DNA of 64,000 nt, from the NCBI GenBank assembly GCA_036268615.1, contig DATATV010000039.1, positions 62,001-126,000 on the forward strand, written 5' to 3'. Below, piece by piece: positions 15,290-24,031 of this stretch; position 1 is the stretch's first letter, and each line of letters opens with the position of its first letter. The DNA is from DATATV01 sp036268615. Lineage in GTDB: Bacteria; Actinomycetota; Actinomycetes; Mycobacteriales; Pseudonocardiaceae. The notes under the pieces were generated by a model. The model ran no database searches, was not told where the DNA came from, and was given only the letters and a program-made list of their open reading frames with translations. The position numbers and the translations under genes are program-made.

Positions 15290-15796
15290 ATGACCACTTC
15301 ATCGCCGTCGGAATCCTGGTCCAACCCGTTGTCCGGGCCCGGCACGTGGACCCAGCGGCTCGCCGACCTCGGCATCACGCTGCCAGCGGTGGCCGCGCCG
15401 GTCGCCGCGTACGTGCCGGCGGTGCGGTCGGGCAACCAGGTGTTCACCTCCGGCCAGTTGCCCTTTGTGGACGGCACGCTCGCCGCGAGCGGCAAGGTCG
15501 GCGGGGAGGTCGGGCCGGACGAGGCCAAACGACACGCCCGGACCTGCGCGCTGAACGCGTTGGCCGCGGTGCACGCGCTGGTCGGCATCGACGCGGTCGT
15601 CCGAGTGGTCAAAGTGGTCGGGTTCGTCGCGTCCGCCGAGGGCTTCACCGGTCAGCCGGTCGTGGTCAACGGTGCGTCGGAACTGCTCGGTGAGATCTTC
15701 GGCGAGGCGGGCGCGCACGCCCGCTCGGCGGTCGGGGTGGCCGAGTTGCCGCTCGGCGCGCCGGTGGAGGTCGAACTCGTCGTCGAGGTGCGCTGA
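15290..15796 (+). CDS. RidA-family (YjgF/UK114) protein, longer subtype
   Basis: 168 residues from ATG 15290, chosen over GTG 15284 because AAGGAG is 8 nt upstream. The sequence fits the Rv3678c branch of RidA-like proteins: LGITLPAVAAPVAAYVPAVR, QVFTSGQLPF, HARTCALNALAAVHALVGID, VVRVVKVVGFVAS, ARSAVGVAELPLGAPVEVEL. RidA proteins remove reactive enamines/imines made by PLP enzymes. The Arg needed for deamination lies in the HARSAVGV segment. Function of this subtype is unproven. Confidence 0.88.
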   Translation: MTTSSPSESWSNPLSGPGTWTQRLADLGITLPAVAAPVAAYVPAVRSGNQVFTSGQLPFVDGTLAASGKVGGEVGPDEAKRHARTCALNALAAVHALVGIDAVVRVVKVVGFVASAEGFTGQPVVVNGASELLGEIFGEAGAHARSAVGVAELPLGAPVEVELVVEVR

Positions 15797-15996
15797 ACCG
15801 TCCACTTTCGCCGAGCCGTCCACAAGGGTCGGCCGGCGCCCGCGGCCGCCGCTCCGCCGCTGATCACAGGGCCGATCATGGCCGGGCGAGTTGATCACGC
15901 CCGGATCACGACCGATTTGATTCGCCGGACCCGCACACACCGCCGATGGTTACCGTGGCACACTCGGGTCACCCATTAGAGGGACGGTGATCAGGT

Positions 15997-16650
15997 ATGG
16001 GGGACGCTGCGGAGTCGGCGTGCCATGAGCTGCTGGTCCGGCTCGCCGGCCGACTGCCCGACCGTCAGCTGTGGCGGTTCCGGGACTGGCTGGCCACCGG
16101 CGCGCTGCCGGAGCTGGCCCACGTCCTGCCGTTGACCCTGCTGCGCGAGCGCATCGGCCTGACCGCGGCGGAGTTCCCGCTGCTCCAGGACGCGGTCACC
16201 GGCCAGGGCGCCGACGGCATCGATCTCGGGCTGATCAGCTCCATCCGCGAGGTGGACGAGCCGATCGACCTGACCGACATCGACTACACGTTTTCCGTCG
16301 AGCCACCGAGTTCGGTGCGCCGGCCCAGCCTCGGCGACCCGCTCGCGGTGCTGCTGGGCGCCATTCTCAACGACCGTCCCGGTATGGGTGAGGTGCGCGC
16401 GTCCTGGCGCAGCGCCCGGCAGGGCGGCCAGCACAGCAAACGAGTCCTGCTGGTCACCGCGTCCACCGGATGCGCCCAGCTGACCGGCGAGTTGCAGCGC
16501 ATCCAGCGCGCTGTGGGTGAGCCGGAACCCGGCGTCGAGGTGCTTCCTCTCGATCTCGAACCGCCGGTGTACCACCGGGCGGCCCTCGCGGCCAGTGAAC
16601 TGCTGTGTGCCGGGGCGGATGAGAGCTACGCCCAGCTCACCAGGAGTTGA
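15997..16650 (+). CDS. Conserved hypothetical protein
   Basis: 217 residues from ATG 15997. Begins with a helical region (CHELLVRLAGRLPDRQLWRF) and an acidic middle part (REVDEPIDLTDIDYTFSVEP). No membrane helix, signal peptide or known motif. It lies 75 bp before the large Pro-rich gene, co-oriented. I do not recognise the family. Confidence 0.65.
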   Translation: MGDAAESACHELLVRLAGRLPDRQLWRFRDWLATGALPELAHVLPLTLLRERIGLTAAEFPLLQDAVTGQGADGIDLGLISSIREVDEPIDLTDIDYTFSVEPPSSVRRPSLGDPLAVLLGAILNDRPGMGEVRASWRSARQGGQHSKRVLLVTASTGCAQLTGELQRIQRAVGEPEPGVEVLPLDLEPPVYHRAALAASELLCAGADESYAQLTRS

Positions 16651-16724
16651 CGACCTAGATGACGAGCGATCGACGTTGCGCAACGGGATGAACGCCGGTC
16701 AACCCCAACGGAAGGAGACGCGGC

Positions 16725-18362
16725 GTGCCGGACGCGTCCGACCGTATTGCCCTCCCCATCCGAGTACACGACTTCCTGCTGGCCTGCGCCGGCAGGGTGG
16801 ATGACGACGTACTGACCGACGCGCGCGAGTTCCTCGCCGTGGCCGAGCTCGACCGGGCCGTCGAGCTGCTCGCGGGCAGCCTGGTCGCCGGGCGGGTCCC
16901 GGTCACCGCCGACGAGCGCGAGGAGCTGCGGGACCTGGTGGACGCGGTGCGCAGCACCCGCGCCATGGTCGACCGGCTGACCATCGACGACCTGTCCCTG
17001 CCCCCTCGGCACCGGTTCACCGTCGGTCTCGACCCCGACCCGGCCCCCGAGGAGGGCGTCGCGGAGGCGGTCAGCCGGGTGGTCGACGCGCTGCCCGACA
17101 TCCGGTCGCTGGCGTGTGTGTGGCGGACCACCCCGTCGGGTTCACCGGCCGGTCCGGTGCCGCAGCGGCTGGTGCTGGTGGAGACCGGGCCCGACGGGTT
17201 CGCCCCGTCCATCGCCTACCGGGTGGAGCAGGCGCTGCGCCGCTCGGGCATCCGGGCCGTGGTCGAGGTCGTCGAGGCCGGGGCCGATCTGCACATGTAC
17301 CACCGGGATGCGCTGGCCTCGGCGCGCCAGGTGTCGATGCGCTCGCTGGGCAACGGCCGGTCCCCGGCTGGGTCGCGGTCCACCAGCCGGCTGTCCACCA
17401 GTGCGCCGGCCCCGCCGGCCGTGGCGGAGGAGCCCAGTTACGCCGATCAGCCGACGCCCCGCACGGTCACCTCGACCCGGCGCCGCGCCGCACACTCCGA
17501 AAATCGTGTCGAGAACCGGTCGGACAGCCGGGCCGAGAACCGGTCCGCACATGCCGACAAGCGCCAGGGTGCCGAGTCCGCGTCCGGCCGCTGGCAGCAG
17601 CGGGTCGGCGGGGCGGACCAGCCGGGCCCGCCGCCGGCACCGGCTCCGCCGCCGATGGTGACCCCGATCCCGCCGCCGGTCGAGCACAGCCAGCCCCCGC
17701 TGGATCAGTTTCCGGTCGACGAGGTACCGATGGACCACGGCCAGGTCGAACACGGCCACGCCGCGCCGGACCACAGCCTGTCGTCCGTGGAACACAGTGA
17801 CACCCGGGCAGACAGCCCGGCCGTCGACCCGGAGCAGGCGCCCGCACCCCGGGTGTCGCAGATCCCGTCGATGCCCGACCTGCCGCCCACCCCGACGATG
17901 GCCGCCGAGCCCGCGCCCGGCCGCAACCGGCAGGCCGAGTCGCGCCGCGGCCTCGCCCCGGTCGACCCGCCAAGCGCGGTGCCCCCGGTGATGCCGGCCG
18001 CACCCCCGGTGAGCAGCGCCAACGGCGCCGGCCCGCCGGTCGAAGCGGCGCCGGGTGAACCGCTGTCGGTGGGCCGGCCGCGAGCTGACGCGGGCAGCGG
18101 CGACCCGGACGCCGACCTGAGCCAGCGGGAGAAGGAACTGCTCCGGCAGCTGCACGAGGAGCTGGCCAAGCGCGAGGAGCAGACGACCGACCCGGCCGCC
18201 GAGCCGTTCGGCTGGCACGTGGACCGCAGCGCCGGCCAGCGCAGCGGCTCGTTCCCGCCGGTGGAGTACAGCGGCCCGCCCTGGCAGCAGAACTCGGCCG
18301 CGGCGGCGGCCGAACAGACAGCGGTGAACGGCATCCCGCCCTACGGGATGCCGCCGAACTGA
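16725..18362 (+). CDS. Conserved hypothetical protein with long disordered Pro-rich tail
   Basis: 545 residues from GTG 16725 with AAGGAG about 10 nt upstream. Residues 1-210 look folded (VHDFLLACAGRVDDDVLTDA, LAVAELDRAVELLAGSLVAG, RLVLVETGPDGFAPSIAYRV, HMYHRDAL). Residues ~215-545 are low-complexity: Pro, Ala, Ser, Glu and Asp with short repeats such as VENRSDSRAENRS and VEHSQ/VEHGH/VEHSD. A short acidic/basic helix (SQREKELLRQLHEELAKREE) occurs near the end. The layout suggests a scaffold or cell-division/envelope-associated protein, but no function is known. The gene ends at a strong terminator. Confidence 0.75.
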   Translation: MPDASDRIALPIRVHDFLLACAGRVDDDVLTDAREFLAVAELDRAVELLAGSLVAGRVPVTADEREELRDLVDAVRSTRAMVDRLTIDDLSLPPRHRFTVGLDPDPAPEEGVAEAVSRVVDALPDIRSLACVWRTTPSGSPAGPVPQRLVLVETGPDGFAPSIAYRVEQALRRSGIRAVVEVVEAGADLHMYHRDALASARQVSMRSLGNGRSPAGSRSTSRLSTSAPAPPAVAEEPSYADQPTPRTVTSTRRRAAHSENRVENRSDSRAENRSAHADKRQGAESASGRWQQRVGGADQPGPPPAPAPPPMVTPIPPPVEHSQPPLDQFPVDEVPMDHGQVEHGHAAPDHSLSSVEHSDTRADSPAVDPEQAPAPRVSQIPSMPDLPPTPTMAAEPAPGRNRQAESRRGLAPVDPPSAVPPVMPAAPPVSSANGAGPPVEAAPGEPLSVGRPRADAGSGDPDADLSQREKELLRQLHEELAKREEQTTDPAAEPFGWHVDRSAGQRSGSFPPVEYSGPPWQQNSAAAAAEQTAVNGIPPYGMPPN

Positions 18363-18365
18363 GCT

Positions 18366-18417
18366 GAGCACGACGACGGGCGCCGGGTGATCGATCCCGG
18401 CGCCCGTTCTCGTGCTC
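18366..18417. terminator. Bidirectional terminator between convergent genes
   Basis: Long hairpin with GAGCACGA/TCGTGCTC outer and CGGGCGCCGGG/CCCGGCGCCCG inner arms around TGATCGAT. Confidence 0.85.
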
Positions 18418-18420
18418 GGG

Positions 18421-19314
18421 TCAGCTCTCGGCCGCCAGCAGTTCGGCGGTCTCGATCACCCGTTGTAGCCGCAGCCCCTGTTGGACGTCACACGGATGGG
18501 CACGCACCTGGTCGGTCACCAGGCCGTGCAACTGGTCCAGCAGCGTGCTGAAGCAGTCCACCGCGGATGTCGGCCAGTGCGGCAGCGGAAACGTGCCGTG
18601 CGGCCCGTACAGGGCGACCTCGACCACCGAGGGGTCGGCCGGCACCCGCAGTGACAGCGAGACCGCGCTGGTCGAGCCCTGGTCGTGGGCCAGCAGCAGC
18701 TGCCACAGGTCCGGCCGGGAGTGGTGCGCGGCGAGCACGTCCACGATCGGGCCGAGCGCGGCGTCCAGCAGGTCCAGCACGTGCGGTCCGACGTCCAGCA
18801 GCGCGCCCCGGTCCCGCCGCCACGCCGACCCGGCGAACGGGCCGGACAGCGCGGAACCGGCGAACCACCGCCCGCCGCCGGCGACCCAGCCGCCCAGCCG
18901 GGCCGCCTGGGCCAGCCAGTCCACGGTGGACTGGGCGTAGCGGGAGGTCAGGAAGAGCACCGCGGTCACGTCCGCCGCGCCCACCGTGTCGGCCAGCAGT
19001 TGCGCCGCCGGCAGGTCCCCGGCCAGCGGTTTCTCCAGGATCAGGTGCCGGCCGGCGGCGGCCGCGCGCACCGCGAGCTCGCCCTGCACCGTCGGCGGGA
19101 CGGCGAACGCGACCACGTCCACGGCCGCGATCAGCTCGTCCGGGTCGGCGGCCACCGCCGTGTCGTACTCGGCCGCCAACTCCTGCGCCGCCGCCGGCCG
19201 ACGCGCCCATACCGACACCAGTTCGGTGCGCCGGTGACCGGCGATGGCGGGGGCGTGTACCTGCCGCGCCCACGGTCCGGCACCGATCAGACCCACTCGC
19301 AACGGCTCGCTCAT
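18421..19314 (-). CDS. Gfo/Idh/MocA-family oxidoreductase
   Basis: 297 residues from ATG 19314. N-terminal Rossmann fold VGLIGAGPWARQVHAPAI (GxGxxG type), VVAFAVPPTVQGELA, HLILEKPLAGD (the EKP motif), then the C-terminal alpha/beta domain with WRRDRGALLDVGPHVLDLLD containing the GPH signature histidine. It probably oxidises a sugar or polyol with NAD(P). The substrate cannot be told. It is divergent from the nudix gene with only 40 bp between starts. Confidence 0.88.
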   Translation of the reverse strand: MSEPLRVGLIGAGPWARQVHAPAIAGHRRTELVSVWARRPAAAQELAAEYDTAVAADPDELIAAVDVVAFAVPPTVQGELAVRAAAAGRHLILEKPLAGDLPAAQLLADTVGAADVTAVLFLTSRYAQSTVDWLAQAARLGGWVAGGGRWFAGSALSGPFAGSAWRRDRGALLDVGPHVLDLLDAALGPIVDVLAAHHSRPDLWQLLLAHDQGSTSAVSLSLRVPADPSVVEVALYGPHGTFPLPHWPTSAVDCFSTLLDQLHGLVTDQVRAHPCDVQQGLRLQRVIETAELLAAES

Positions 19315-19340
19315 GCCGACCATCCTGCCCCGGGAGCAAC

Positions 19341-19346
19341 TAGGCT
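19341..19346 (+). promoter_or_regulatory. Leaderless -10 (TAGGCT) for nudix gene
   Basis: TAGGCT, 8 nt before GTG 19355. It favours this start over the two downstream ATGs. Confidence 0.55.
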
Positions 19347-19354
19347 CGGTGCTT

Positions 19355-20233
19355 GTGCGGAAACTGCCGGAGGAGATGGTGCTGCCGGAGGAGATGGTGG
19401 GCACCCACAATGCAGCCGACCAGCCGCCGGTGACCCCGCGGGACGCGGCCACCGTGATGGTGGTCCGCGACGGCACGGCCGGGCTGGAGGTCTTCCTGCT
19501 GCGGCGGGTCGTCGGGATGGCGTTCGCCGGCGGGATGACCGTGTTCCCCGGCGGGGGCGTCGACCCGAGAGACATGGACGGCACGGACGCCTGGGCCGGC
19601 CCGCCGCCGTCGTGGTGGGCGGAGCGGTTGGGCGCGCCGGAGCAACTGGCCACCGCGCTGGTGTGTGCCGCGGTCCGGGAGACGTTCGAGGAGTGCGGCG
19701 TGCTGCTCGCCGGCATCGGGCCCGACCGGGTGATCGGCGACGTCACCGGCTTCACGCTGGCCCGGCGCGCGGTCGAACGGCGGGACCTGTCGCTGGCCGG
19801 GTTCCTCGACCAGGCCGGTCTGGTGCTGCGCGCCGACCTGTTGCGGCCGTGGGCGAACTGGGTCACCCCGGAGGCCGAGCCGCGCCGCTACGACACCCGC
19901 TTCTTCCTCGCCGAACTGCCCGAGGGCCAGTGGCCGGACGGGGCGACCAGTGAGGCCGACCGGTCGGGCTGGCGGCGCCCGGCCGAGGCCATCGATGACT
20001 GGCGGGCCGGCCGCAGCGGGCTGCTGCCGCCCACCTGGACGACCCTGGCCGAGCTGGCCGAGTTCGACACGGTCGCCTCGGCGATGGCGGCGACCAGGAC
20101 GATCGACAAGGTGGTGCCCAAGGTGATCCGGGAGGGCTCGGTGCTGCGGGTGGTGCTGCCCGGCGACCCGCGCTGGGAGACGGCCTCGACCCACCTGGAC
20201 GCCGGCCCGGGCGACGAACTGGCACACCCGTGA
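19355..20233 (+). CDS. Nudix hydrolase (NUDT19-like)
   Basis: 292 residues if started at GTG 19355. An 18-bp perfect tandem duplication (19364-19381 and 19382-19399) gives LPEEMVLPEEMV at the N-terminus, and each copy contains GGAGGAG directly before an ATG (19376, 19394). Nudix features: VFLLRRVVGMAFAGGMTVFP, then VCAAVRETFEECGVLLA (nudix box core RETFEECG with Glu ligands). The long insert between the Gly-rich strand and nudix helix and a C-terminal helical part match NUDT19/CoA-type nudix proteins. Overlaps the MBL gene by 4 bp. Confidence 0.85.
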   Translation: MRKLPEEMVLPEEMVGTHNAADQPPVTPRDAATVMVVRDGTAGLEVFLLRRVVGMAFAGGMTVFPGGGVDPRDMDGTDAWAGPPPSWWAERLGAPEQLATALVCAAVRETFEECGVLLAGIGPDRVIGDVTGFTLARRAVERRDLSLAGFLDQAGLVLRADLLRPWANWVTPEAEPRRYDTRFFLAELPEGQWPDGATSEADRSGWRRPAEAIDDWRAGRSGLLPPTWTTLAELAEFDTVASAMAATRTIDKVVPKVIREGSVLRVVLPGDPRWETASTHLDAGPGDELAHP

Positions 20234-21021
20234 CCCATCCCGCCTACGGCAGGCTGCGGTCGGTCACCCCGAGCGCGTCGGTGCTGCTCGCCGAGAACCC
20301 GACCCCGATGACGTTGGAGGGGACGAACACCTGGGTGCTGCGCGCGCCGGGGGAGACCGGCTGCGTGGTGGTCGACCCGGGCCCGCAGAACGAGGACCAT
20401 CTGCGCCGGGTGGCCGGGCAGGGGCCGGTGTCGACCGTGCTGCTCACCCACGGCCATCCTGACCACGCCGAGGGCGCGCGCTGGTTCGCCGAGCTGGTCG
20501 GTGCGCCGGTGCGCGCGCTGGACCCGACGCTGCGGCTGGGTGAGGAGGGCCTGGGCGACGGCGACGTGCTGACCACCGCCGGCCTGGAGATCCGGGTGAT
20601 CGGCACCCCCGGGCACACCGCGGACTCGCTGTCCTTCCTGGTCACCGGCCCCGGCGACGGGGTGTCGGTGCTGACCGGCGACACCGTGCTGGGCCGCGGC
20701 ACCACCGTGGTCGCCCACCCCGACGGCCGGCTCGCCGACTACCTCGACTCGCTGCACCGGTTGGCCGACCTCGCCCCCGGCACCACGGTGCTGCCCGGCC
20801 ACGGGCCGGAGCTGCCGGACGCGGGCACGGTCGCCCGGGCGTACCTGGCGCACCGCGAGCAGCGGCTGGAGCAGGTCGCCGCGGCGCTGGACCGGCTCGG
20901 GCCGGACGCGAGCGCGCGGCAGGTGGTCGAGGTCGTCTACGCCGACGTGGACCGGGTGCTGTGGCGGGCCGCGGAGCTGTCCGTGCTGGCCCAGCTGGAG
21001 TACCTGCGCCAGCGGTCCTGA
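20230..21021 (+). CDS. MBL-fold metallohydrolase (Rv3677c/LACTB2-like)
   Basis: 263 residues from GTG 20230. Zinc motifs: LLTHGHPDHAEGARWF (HxHxDH), GTPGHTADSL, LTGDTVLG and LPGHGPEL. The C-terminal helix region (RAYLAHREQRLEQVAAAL) is typical of LACTB2-type proteins, some of which cut RNA. Orthologue position next to crp matches M. tuberculosis. Substrate unknown. Co-transcribed with the nudix gene. Confidence 0.9.
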   Translation: MTHPAYGRLRSVTPSASVLLAENPTPMTLEGTNTWVLRAPGETGCVVVDPGPQNEDHLRRVAGQGPVSTVLLTHGHPDHAEGARWFAELVGAPVRALDPTLRLGEEGLGDGDVLTTAGLEIRVIGTPGHTADSLSFLVTGPGDGVSVLTGDTVLGRGTTVVAHPDGRLADYLDSLHRLADLAPGTTVLPGHGPELPDAGTVARAYLAHREQRLEQVAAALDRLGPDASARQVVEVVYADVDRVLWRAAELSVLAQLEYLRQRS

Positions 21022-21031
21022 CGGCTGGTCC

Positions 21032-22141
21032 TCAGCGGCCGGCCGGCAGGATCGGCATCACCAGGTAGCGCAGGGCCACGCCGTCCGGGTCGGGCTCGGC
21101 CTCGGTGAACACCGTCGTCTTCAGGCCCTCGCGCAGCCACACCCGGATCGGCCGGTCGCCGAACACGCGCAGCGCGTCCTGCAGGTAGCGGACCCGGTAG
21201 GTCTGGCTGAGCCGGCCGACCACGGTCGCCTTCACCGACTCGTCCGCGTCGCCGAGCTCGGGGCTGCCGCCGCGCACCCGGACCTCGCCGTCGCCCAGTT
21301 CCAGCCCGATCGCGCCCCGGCCGTCGGCGTACAGCGCGACCCGGCGCACCGCGGCGGCCAGCGCGTCGGTGGCCACCTCGACGCTGGCGTCGCCGCGGGT
21401 GTGCAGGTAGCGGTCCTCATTCGGGAACGGCGCGGCGAGCAGTGCGGTGCCGATCACCGAGTCACCCCAGGCCAGCGCGAACCGGTCGGTGTCGGCGTGC
21501 AGGGTGAGCCGGTCGGCGCCGGCCGCCTGCCGGGCCAGCTCGGTCACCAGGGTGGCCGGCACGAGCACGTCCAGCGGTGCGGCGGCCGGTTCGGGCCGCC
21601 ACGGGAGCTCGGCGATGGCCAGCCGGTAGCGGTCGGTGGCCACCAGCCGTAAGGTGTCGCCCTCGGCCCGCAGCCGCACGCCGGTGAACAGCGGCAGCGC
21701 GTCGTCCTTGGACGCGGCGCCGGCGACCGCGGCCAGCGCGCGCAGCAGCGGCCGGCCATCGGCCCGACCGGCCACCGCGGGCGGCTCGGCCACGCCGGGA
21801 TGCAGGTCCACGTCCAGCAGCGGCAGCCCGAACCGGCTGTGCGGGGTGCGCACGGCCAGCCGGTTGCCCTCGACCACGAGCCGTACGTCGGGCTCGTCCA
21901 GCGCGCGCAGCGTCTCGGCGAGCGGCCGGGCCGGCACCAGGACCGCCCCGTCCTCGTGCACCCGGGCCGGGCAGTGCAGCCGCACGGCGCGTTCCCGGTC
22001 GGTGCCGGCGAGTACCAGGCCCTCGGCGGTGGCGGTCAGCAGCAGACCGGCCAGCACCGGGTCCAGCGTCCTGGTCGGCAGCAGCCGGGCCACGTCGGAC
22101 GCGGCGGCGGCGAGCTCGGCGGTGACGGCGGTCAGGTCCAT
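21032..22141 (-). CDS. DnaN-like sliding clamp paralogue
   Basis: 369 residues from ATG 22141. Three repeated clamp subdomains can be followed: LLPTRTLDPVLAGLLLTATA, ALPLFTGVRLRAEGDTLRLV, RLAIAELPW, LVPATLVTELARQA, and the C-terminal YLQDALRVFGDRPIRVWL...YLVMPILPAGR, the position of the MPIR/MPMR-like end of DnaN. It is shorter and more divergent than a replicative beta clamp, and it is not next to dnaA/gyrB. It may be a dedicated clamp for repair or translesion polymerases. Convergent with the MBL gene (10 bp apart). Confidence 0.8.
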   Translation of the reverse strand: MDLTAVTAELAAAASDVARLLPTRTLDPVLAGLLLTATAEGLVLAGTDRERAVRLHCPARVHEDGAVLVPARPLAETLRALDEPDVRLVVEGNRLAVRTPHSRFGLPLLDVDLHPGVAEPPAVAGRADGRPLLRALAAVAGAASKDDALPLFTGVRLRAEGDTLRLVATDRYRLAIAELPWRPEPAAAPLDVLVPATLVTELARQAAGADRLTLHADTDRFALAWGDSVIGTALLAAPFPNEDRYLHTRGDASVEVATDALAAAVRRVALYADGRGAIGLELGDGEVRVRGGSPELGDADESVKATVVGRLSQTYRVRYLQDALRVFGDRPIRVWLREGLKTTVFTEAEPDPDGVALRYLVMPILPAGR

Positions 22142-22149
22142 GCCGCCGG

Positions 22150-22155
22150 ACGCTA
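22150..22155 (-). promoter_or_regulatory. Leaderless -10 (TAGCGT) for clamp paralogue
   Basis: TAGCGT, 8 nt before ATG 22141. Confidence 0.55.
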
Positions 22156-22346
22156 GCCCCCGGCGGTGACAGTTCCGGGCAGCTGCGGACGGTGCCTCCA
22201 CCGGCCCGCTGAGCGGCCACGATCGGGGGGTTCGGATATCGGTTCGGTAACAGAACGTGTCAGAACGGCTGTTTCGGCGCAACGCCACCTCATGTCAGCA
22301 GTCCTTCAGGGTGAAAGGGCTTGAACCGAAGGGGAGGGGTCGTGCC

Positions 22347-22541
22347 ATGGTGGTGGTAGCCGAACAGCAGGAGCAGACGGACTCGCTGGTCGACACTCAG
22401 GTCGATCGTGGAATTGGCTCGTTGTTGGCGCGATCGGAGCGCGACAGCGCAGCCGGCGGCAACACCTGGGTGGCGGTCACCGCCGCCGTCGCGCCGCTGG
22501 TGTTGATCGCGGCGGTACTGCTCTTCGTGATGTTGTGGTGA
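22347..22541 (+). CDS. Small C-tail-anchored membrane protein
   Basis: 64 residues from ATG 22347, preceded by GGGGAGGGG. A polar N-terminus (EQQEQTDSLVDTQVDRGIGS) and one C-terminal membrane helix (AVTAAVAPLVLIAAVLLFVM). This topology would make it a tail-anchored protein, the class of client served by Get3/ArsA systems such as the pair encoded at 12.8-15.0 kb. That link is inference. Family not recognised. Confidence 0.6.
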   Translation: MVVVAEQQEQTDSLVDTQVDRGIGSLLARSERDSAAGGNTWVAVTAAVAPLVLIAAVLLFVMLW

Positions 22542-22657
22542 TCGACTCACCGCTGATCGCCGTGCTGTCGAACAACTGAACTCCCTCGGGTCGAAGGGTC
22601 GGGGCCCAGATCCGGGGGTGGGGAGCGCGGACCCGATCGGGGTCGGGGTCGCGCACG

Positions 22658-22701
22658 CCTAGGGCCGGAGCGCCATGTCGGGGGTGGCGCCCGGCCCTAG
22701 G
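22658..22701. terminator. Terminator between small membrane gene and crp
   Basis: Hairpin with arms CCTAGGGCCGG/CCGGCCCTAGG plus an inner GCGCCA/TGGCGC pair. Confidence 0.8.
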
Positions 22702-22716
22702 TGTTCGTTCAGTACG

Positions 22717-23391
22717 TCAGCGGGCCCGCCGGGCCAGCCGCTCCGGGTCGAGAATCAGCACGCTCTTGCCTTCGAGCCGCAGCCAGCCGCGGTGTGCGAA
22801 GTCGGCCAGCGCCTTGTTCACCGTCTCCCGGGAAGCGCCCACATACTGGGCGATCTCCTCCTGGGTCAGGTCGTGGGTGACCCGCAGCAACCCGGCCTCC
22901 TGGCTGCCGAAGCGCTGGGCGAACTGCAGCAGCGCCCTGGCCACCCGGCCGGGCACGTCGGTGAAGATCAGCTCGGCCAACATGTTGTTCGTGCGGCGCA
23001 GCCTGCGCGCGACCACCCGCAACAGCTGCTCGGCGATCTCCGGCCGCTTGTTGATCCACTCCCGCAGCGCCAGCCGATCCATGCTCACCGCACGCACCTC
23101 GGTGACCGTGGTGGCGGTGGACGTGCGCGGGCCGGGGTCGAAGATCGACAGCTCGCCGAACATGTCGCCGGGCCCCATGATCGCCAGCAGGTTCTCCCGG
23201 CCGTCCGGGGACTTGCGGCCCAGCTTCACCTTGCCGGACTGGATGATGTAGAGCCGGTCACCCGGTTCACCCTCGGCGAAGATCACGTGGCCGCGCGGAA
23301 AGTCCGCCGGTTCCAGCTGCTGGAAGAGTGCCTCTGCCGCAGCCGGCTCAACCCCTTGGAAGATGCCGGCCCTGGCCAGGGTCTCGTCCAC
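22717..23391 (-). CDS. crp: Crp/Fnr-family regulator (GlxR/Rv3676-like)
   Basis: 224 residues from GTG 23391; GGAGGG lies upstream. cAMP-binding beta barrel: GHVIFAEGEPGDRLYIIQSG, MGPGDMFGELSIFDPGPRTSTATT (phosphate-binding cassette FGELSIF..RTSTA). Dimer helix, then winged HTH LTQEEIAQYVGASRETVNKAL. Length and motifs match the global actinobacterial cAMP receptor proteins. It controls hundreds of genes in relatives, binding TGTGA-N6-TCACA-type sites. The position next to nth and the MBL gene is the conserved one. Confidence 0.95.
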   Translation of the reverse strand: MDETLARAGIFQGVEPAAAEALFQQLEPADFPRGHVIFAEGEPGDRLYIIQSGKVKLGRKSPDGRENLLAIMGPGDMFGELSIFDPGPRTSTATTVTEVRAVSMDRLALREWINKRPEIAEQLLRVVARRLRRTNNMLAELIFTDVPGRVARALLQFAQRFGSQEAGLLRVTHDLTQEEIAQYVGASRETVNKALADFAHRGWLRLEGKSVLILDPERLARRAR

Positions 23392-23649
23392 GTCATCCCT
23401 CCTGTCGACACACGATGGCCTCCTCAGCCACCGATATCCGCTGCTCGACAGTTTTCGTGCCGCGGATCTATTGGTGCAGTTTAGAGCGTGTTACAGCCAG
23501 CTACGCGCGGGTAGCTGACCAAAACGCCGACCGGCGTCCTGATCGGGTGGCCCCACAGTGGATCAGGGCAACTCGGCAGACCGTTCGGCGCACAGCACTG
23601 TAACCGCCCGATCGATCCGGGCGGTGGTGCTGGGACGCCGAGGAAGCCT

Positions 23650-23925
23650 TCAGACGCGGGTGCGCACCCGCTTGGGCCGGGTTCGGCCGGTGGGGCGCGG
23701 CTTGCTCACCCGGCCACCGAGCCGACGCAGCCGGAAGAGCTCAAGCGCACGACCGATCCCGTGCCCGTACAGGGCGCGGACCTCATCCGGTTGGGCCTGC
23801 TCAAGGAACTCCTCGACCTCGTTCTCCCGGATCGTCAGGTTCTTCAGCCGTGCTTCGACGCGCTCCATGCCGAGGGCAAAGAGCATGATCACCAGCGGGA
23901 TGATGATGACGAACCAGTAAGTCAT
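23650..23925 (-). CDS. Small membrane protein (Rv3675-like)
   Basis: 91 residues from ATG 23925. One N-terminal membrane helix (YWFVIIIPLVIMLFALGM), an amphipathic helix with acidic residues (ENEVEEFLEQAQPDEVRALY) and a very basic tail (RPTGRTRPKRVRTRV). It lies between crp and nth, as in mycobacteria. Role unknown. It is divergent from nth. Confidence 0.75.
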   Translation of the reverse strand: MTYWFVIIIPLVIMLFALGMERVEARLKNLTIRENEVEEFLEQAQPDEVRALYGHGIGRALELFRLRRLGGRVSKPRPTGRTRPKRVRTRV

Positions 23926-24019
23926 GGTGGACCGATTCTTGCCTATCGTGGTCCCATTCGCTCGTTCGGGGTCACCCACCGGCGTGTCGGGTGCCGCTCC
24001 GGTGTGTCGGTACCGCCCG

Positions 24020-24025
24020 TACGCT
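24020..24025 (+). promoter_or_regulatory. Leaderless -10 (TACGCT) for nth
   Basis: TACGCT, 6 nt before GTG 24032. Confidence 0.6.
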
Positions 24026-24031
24026 GGACGG

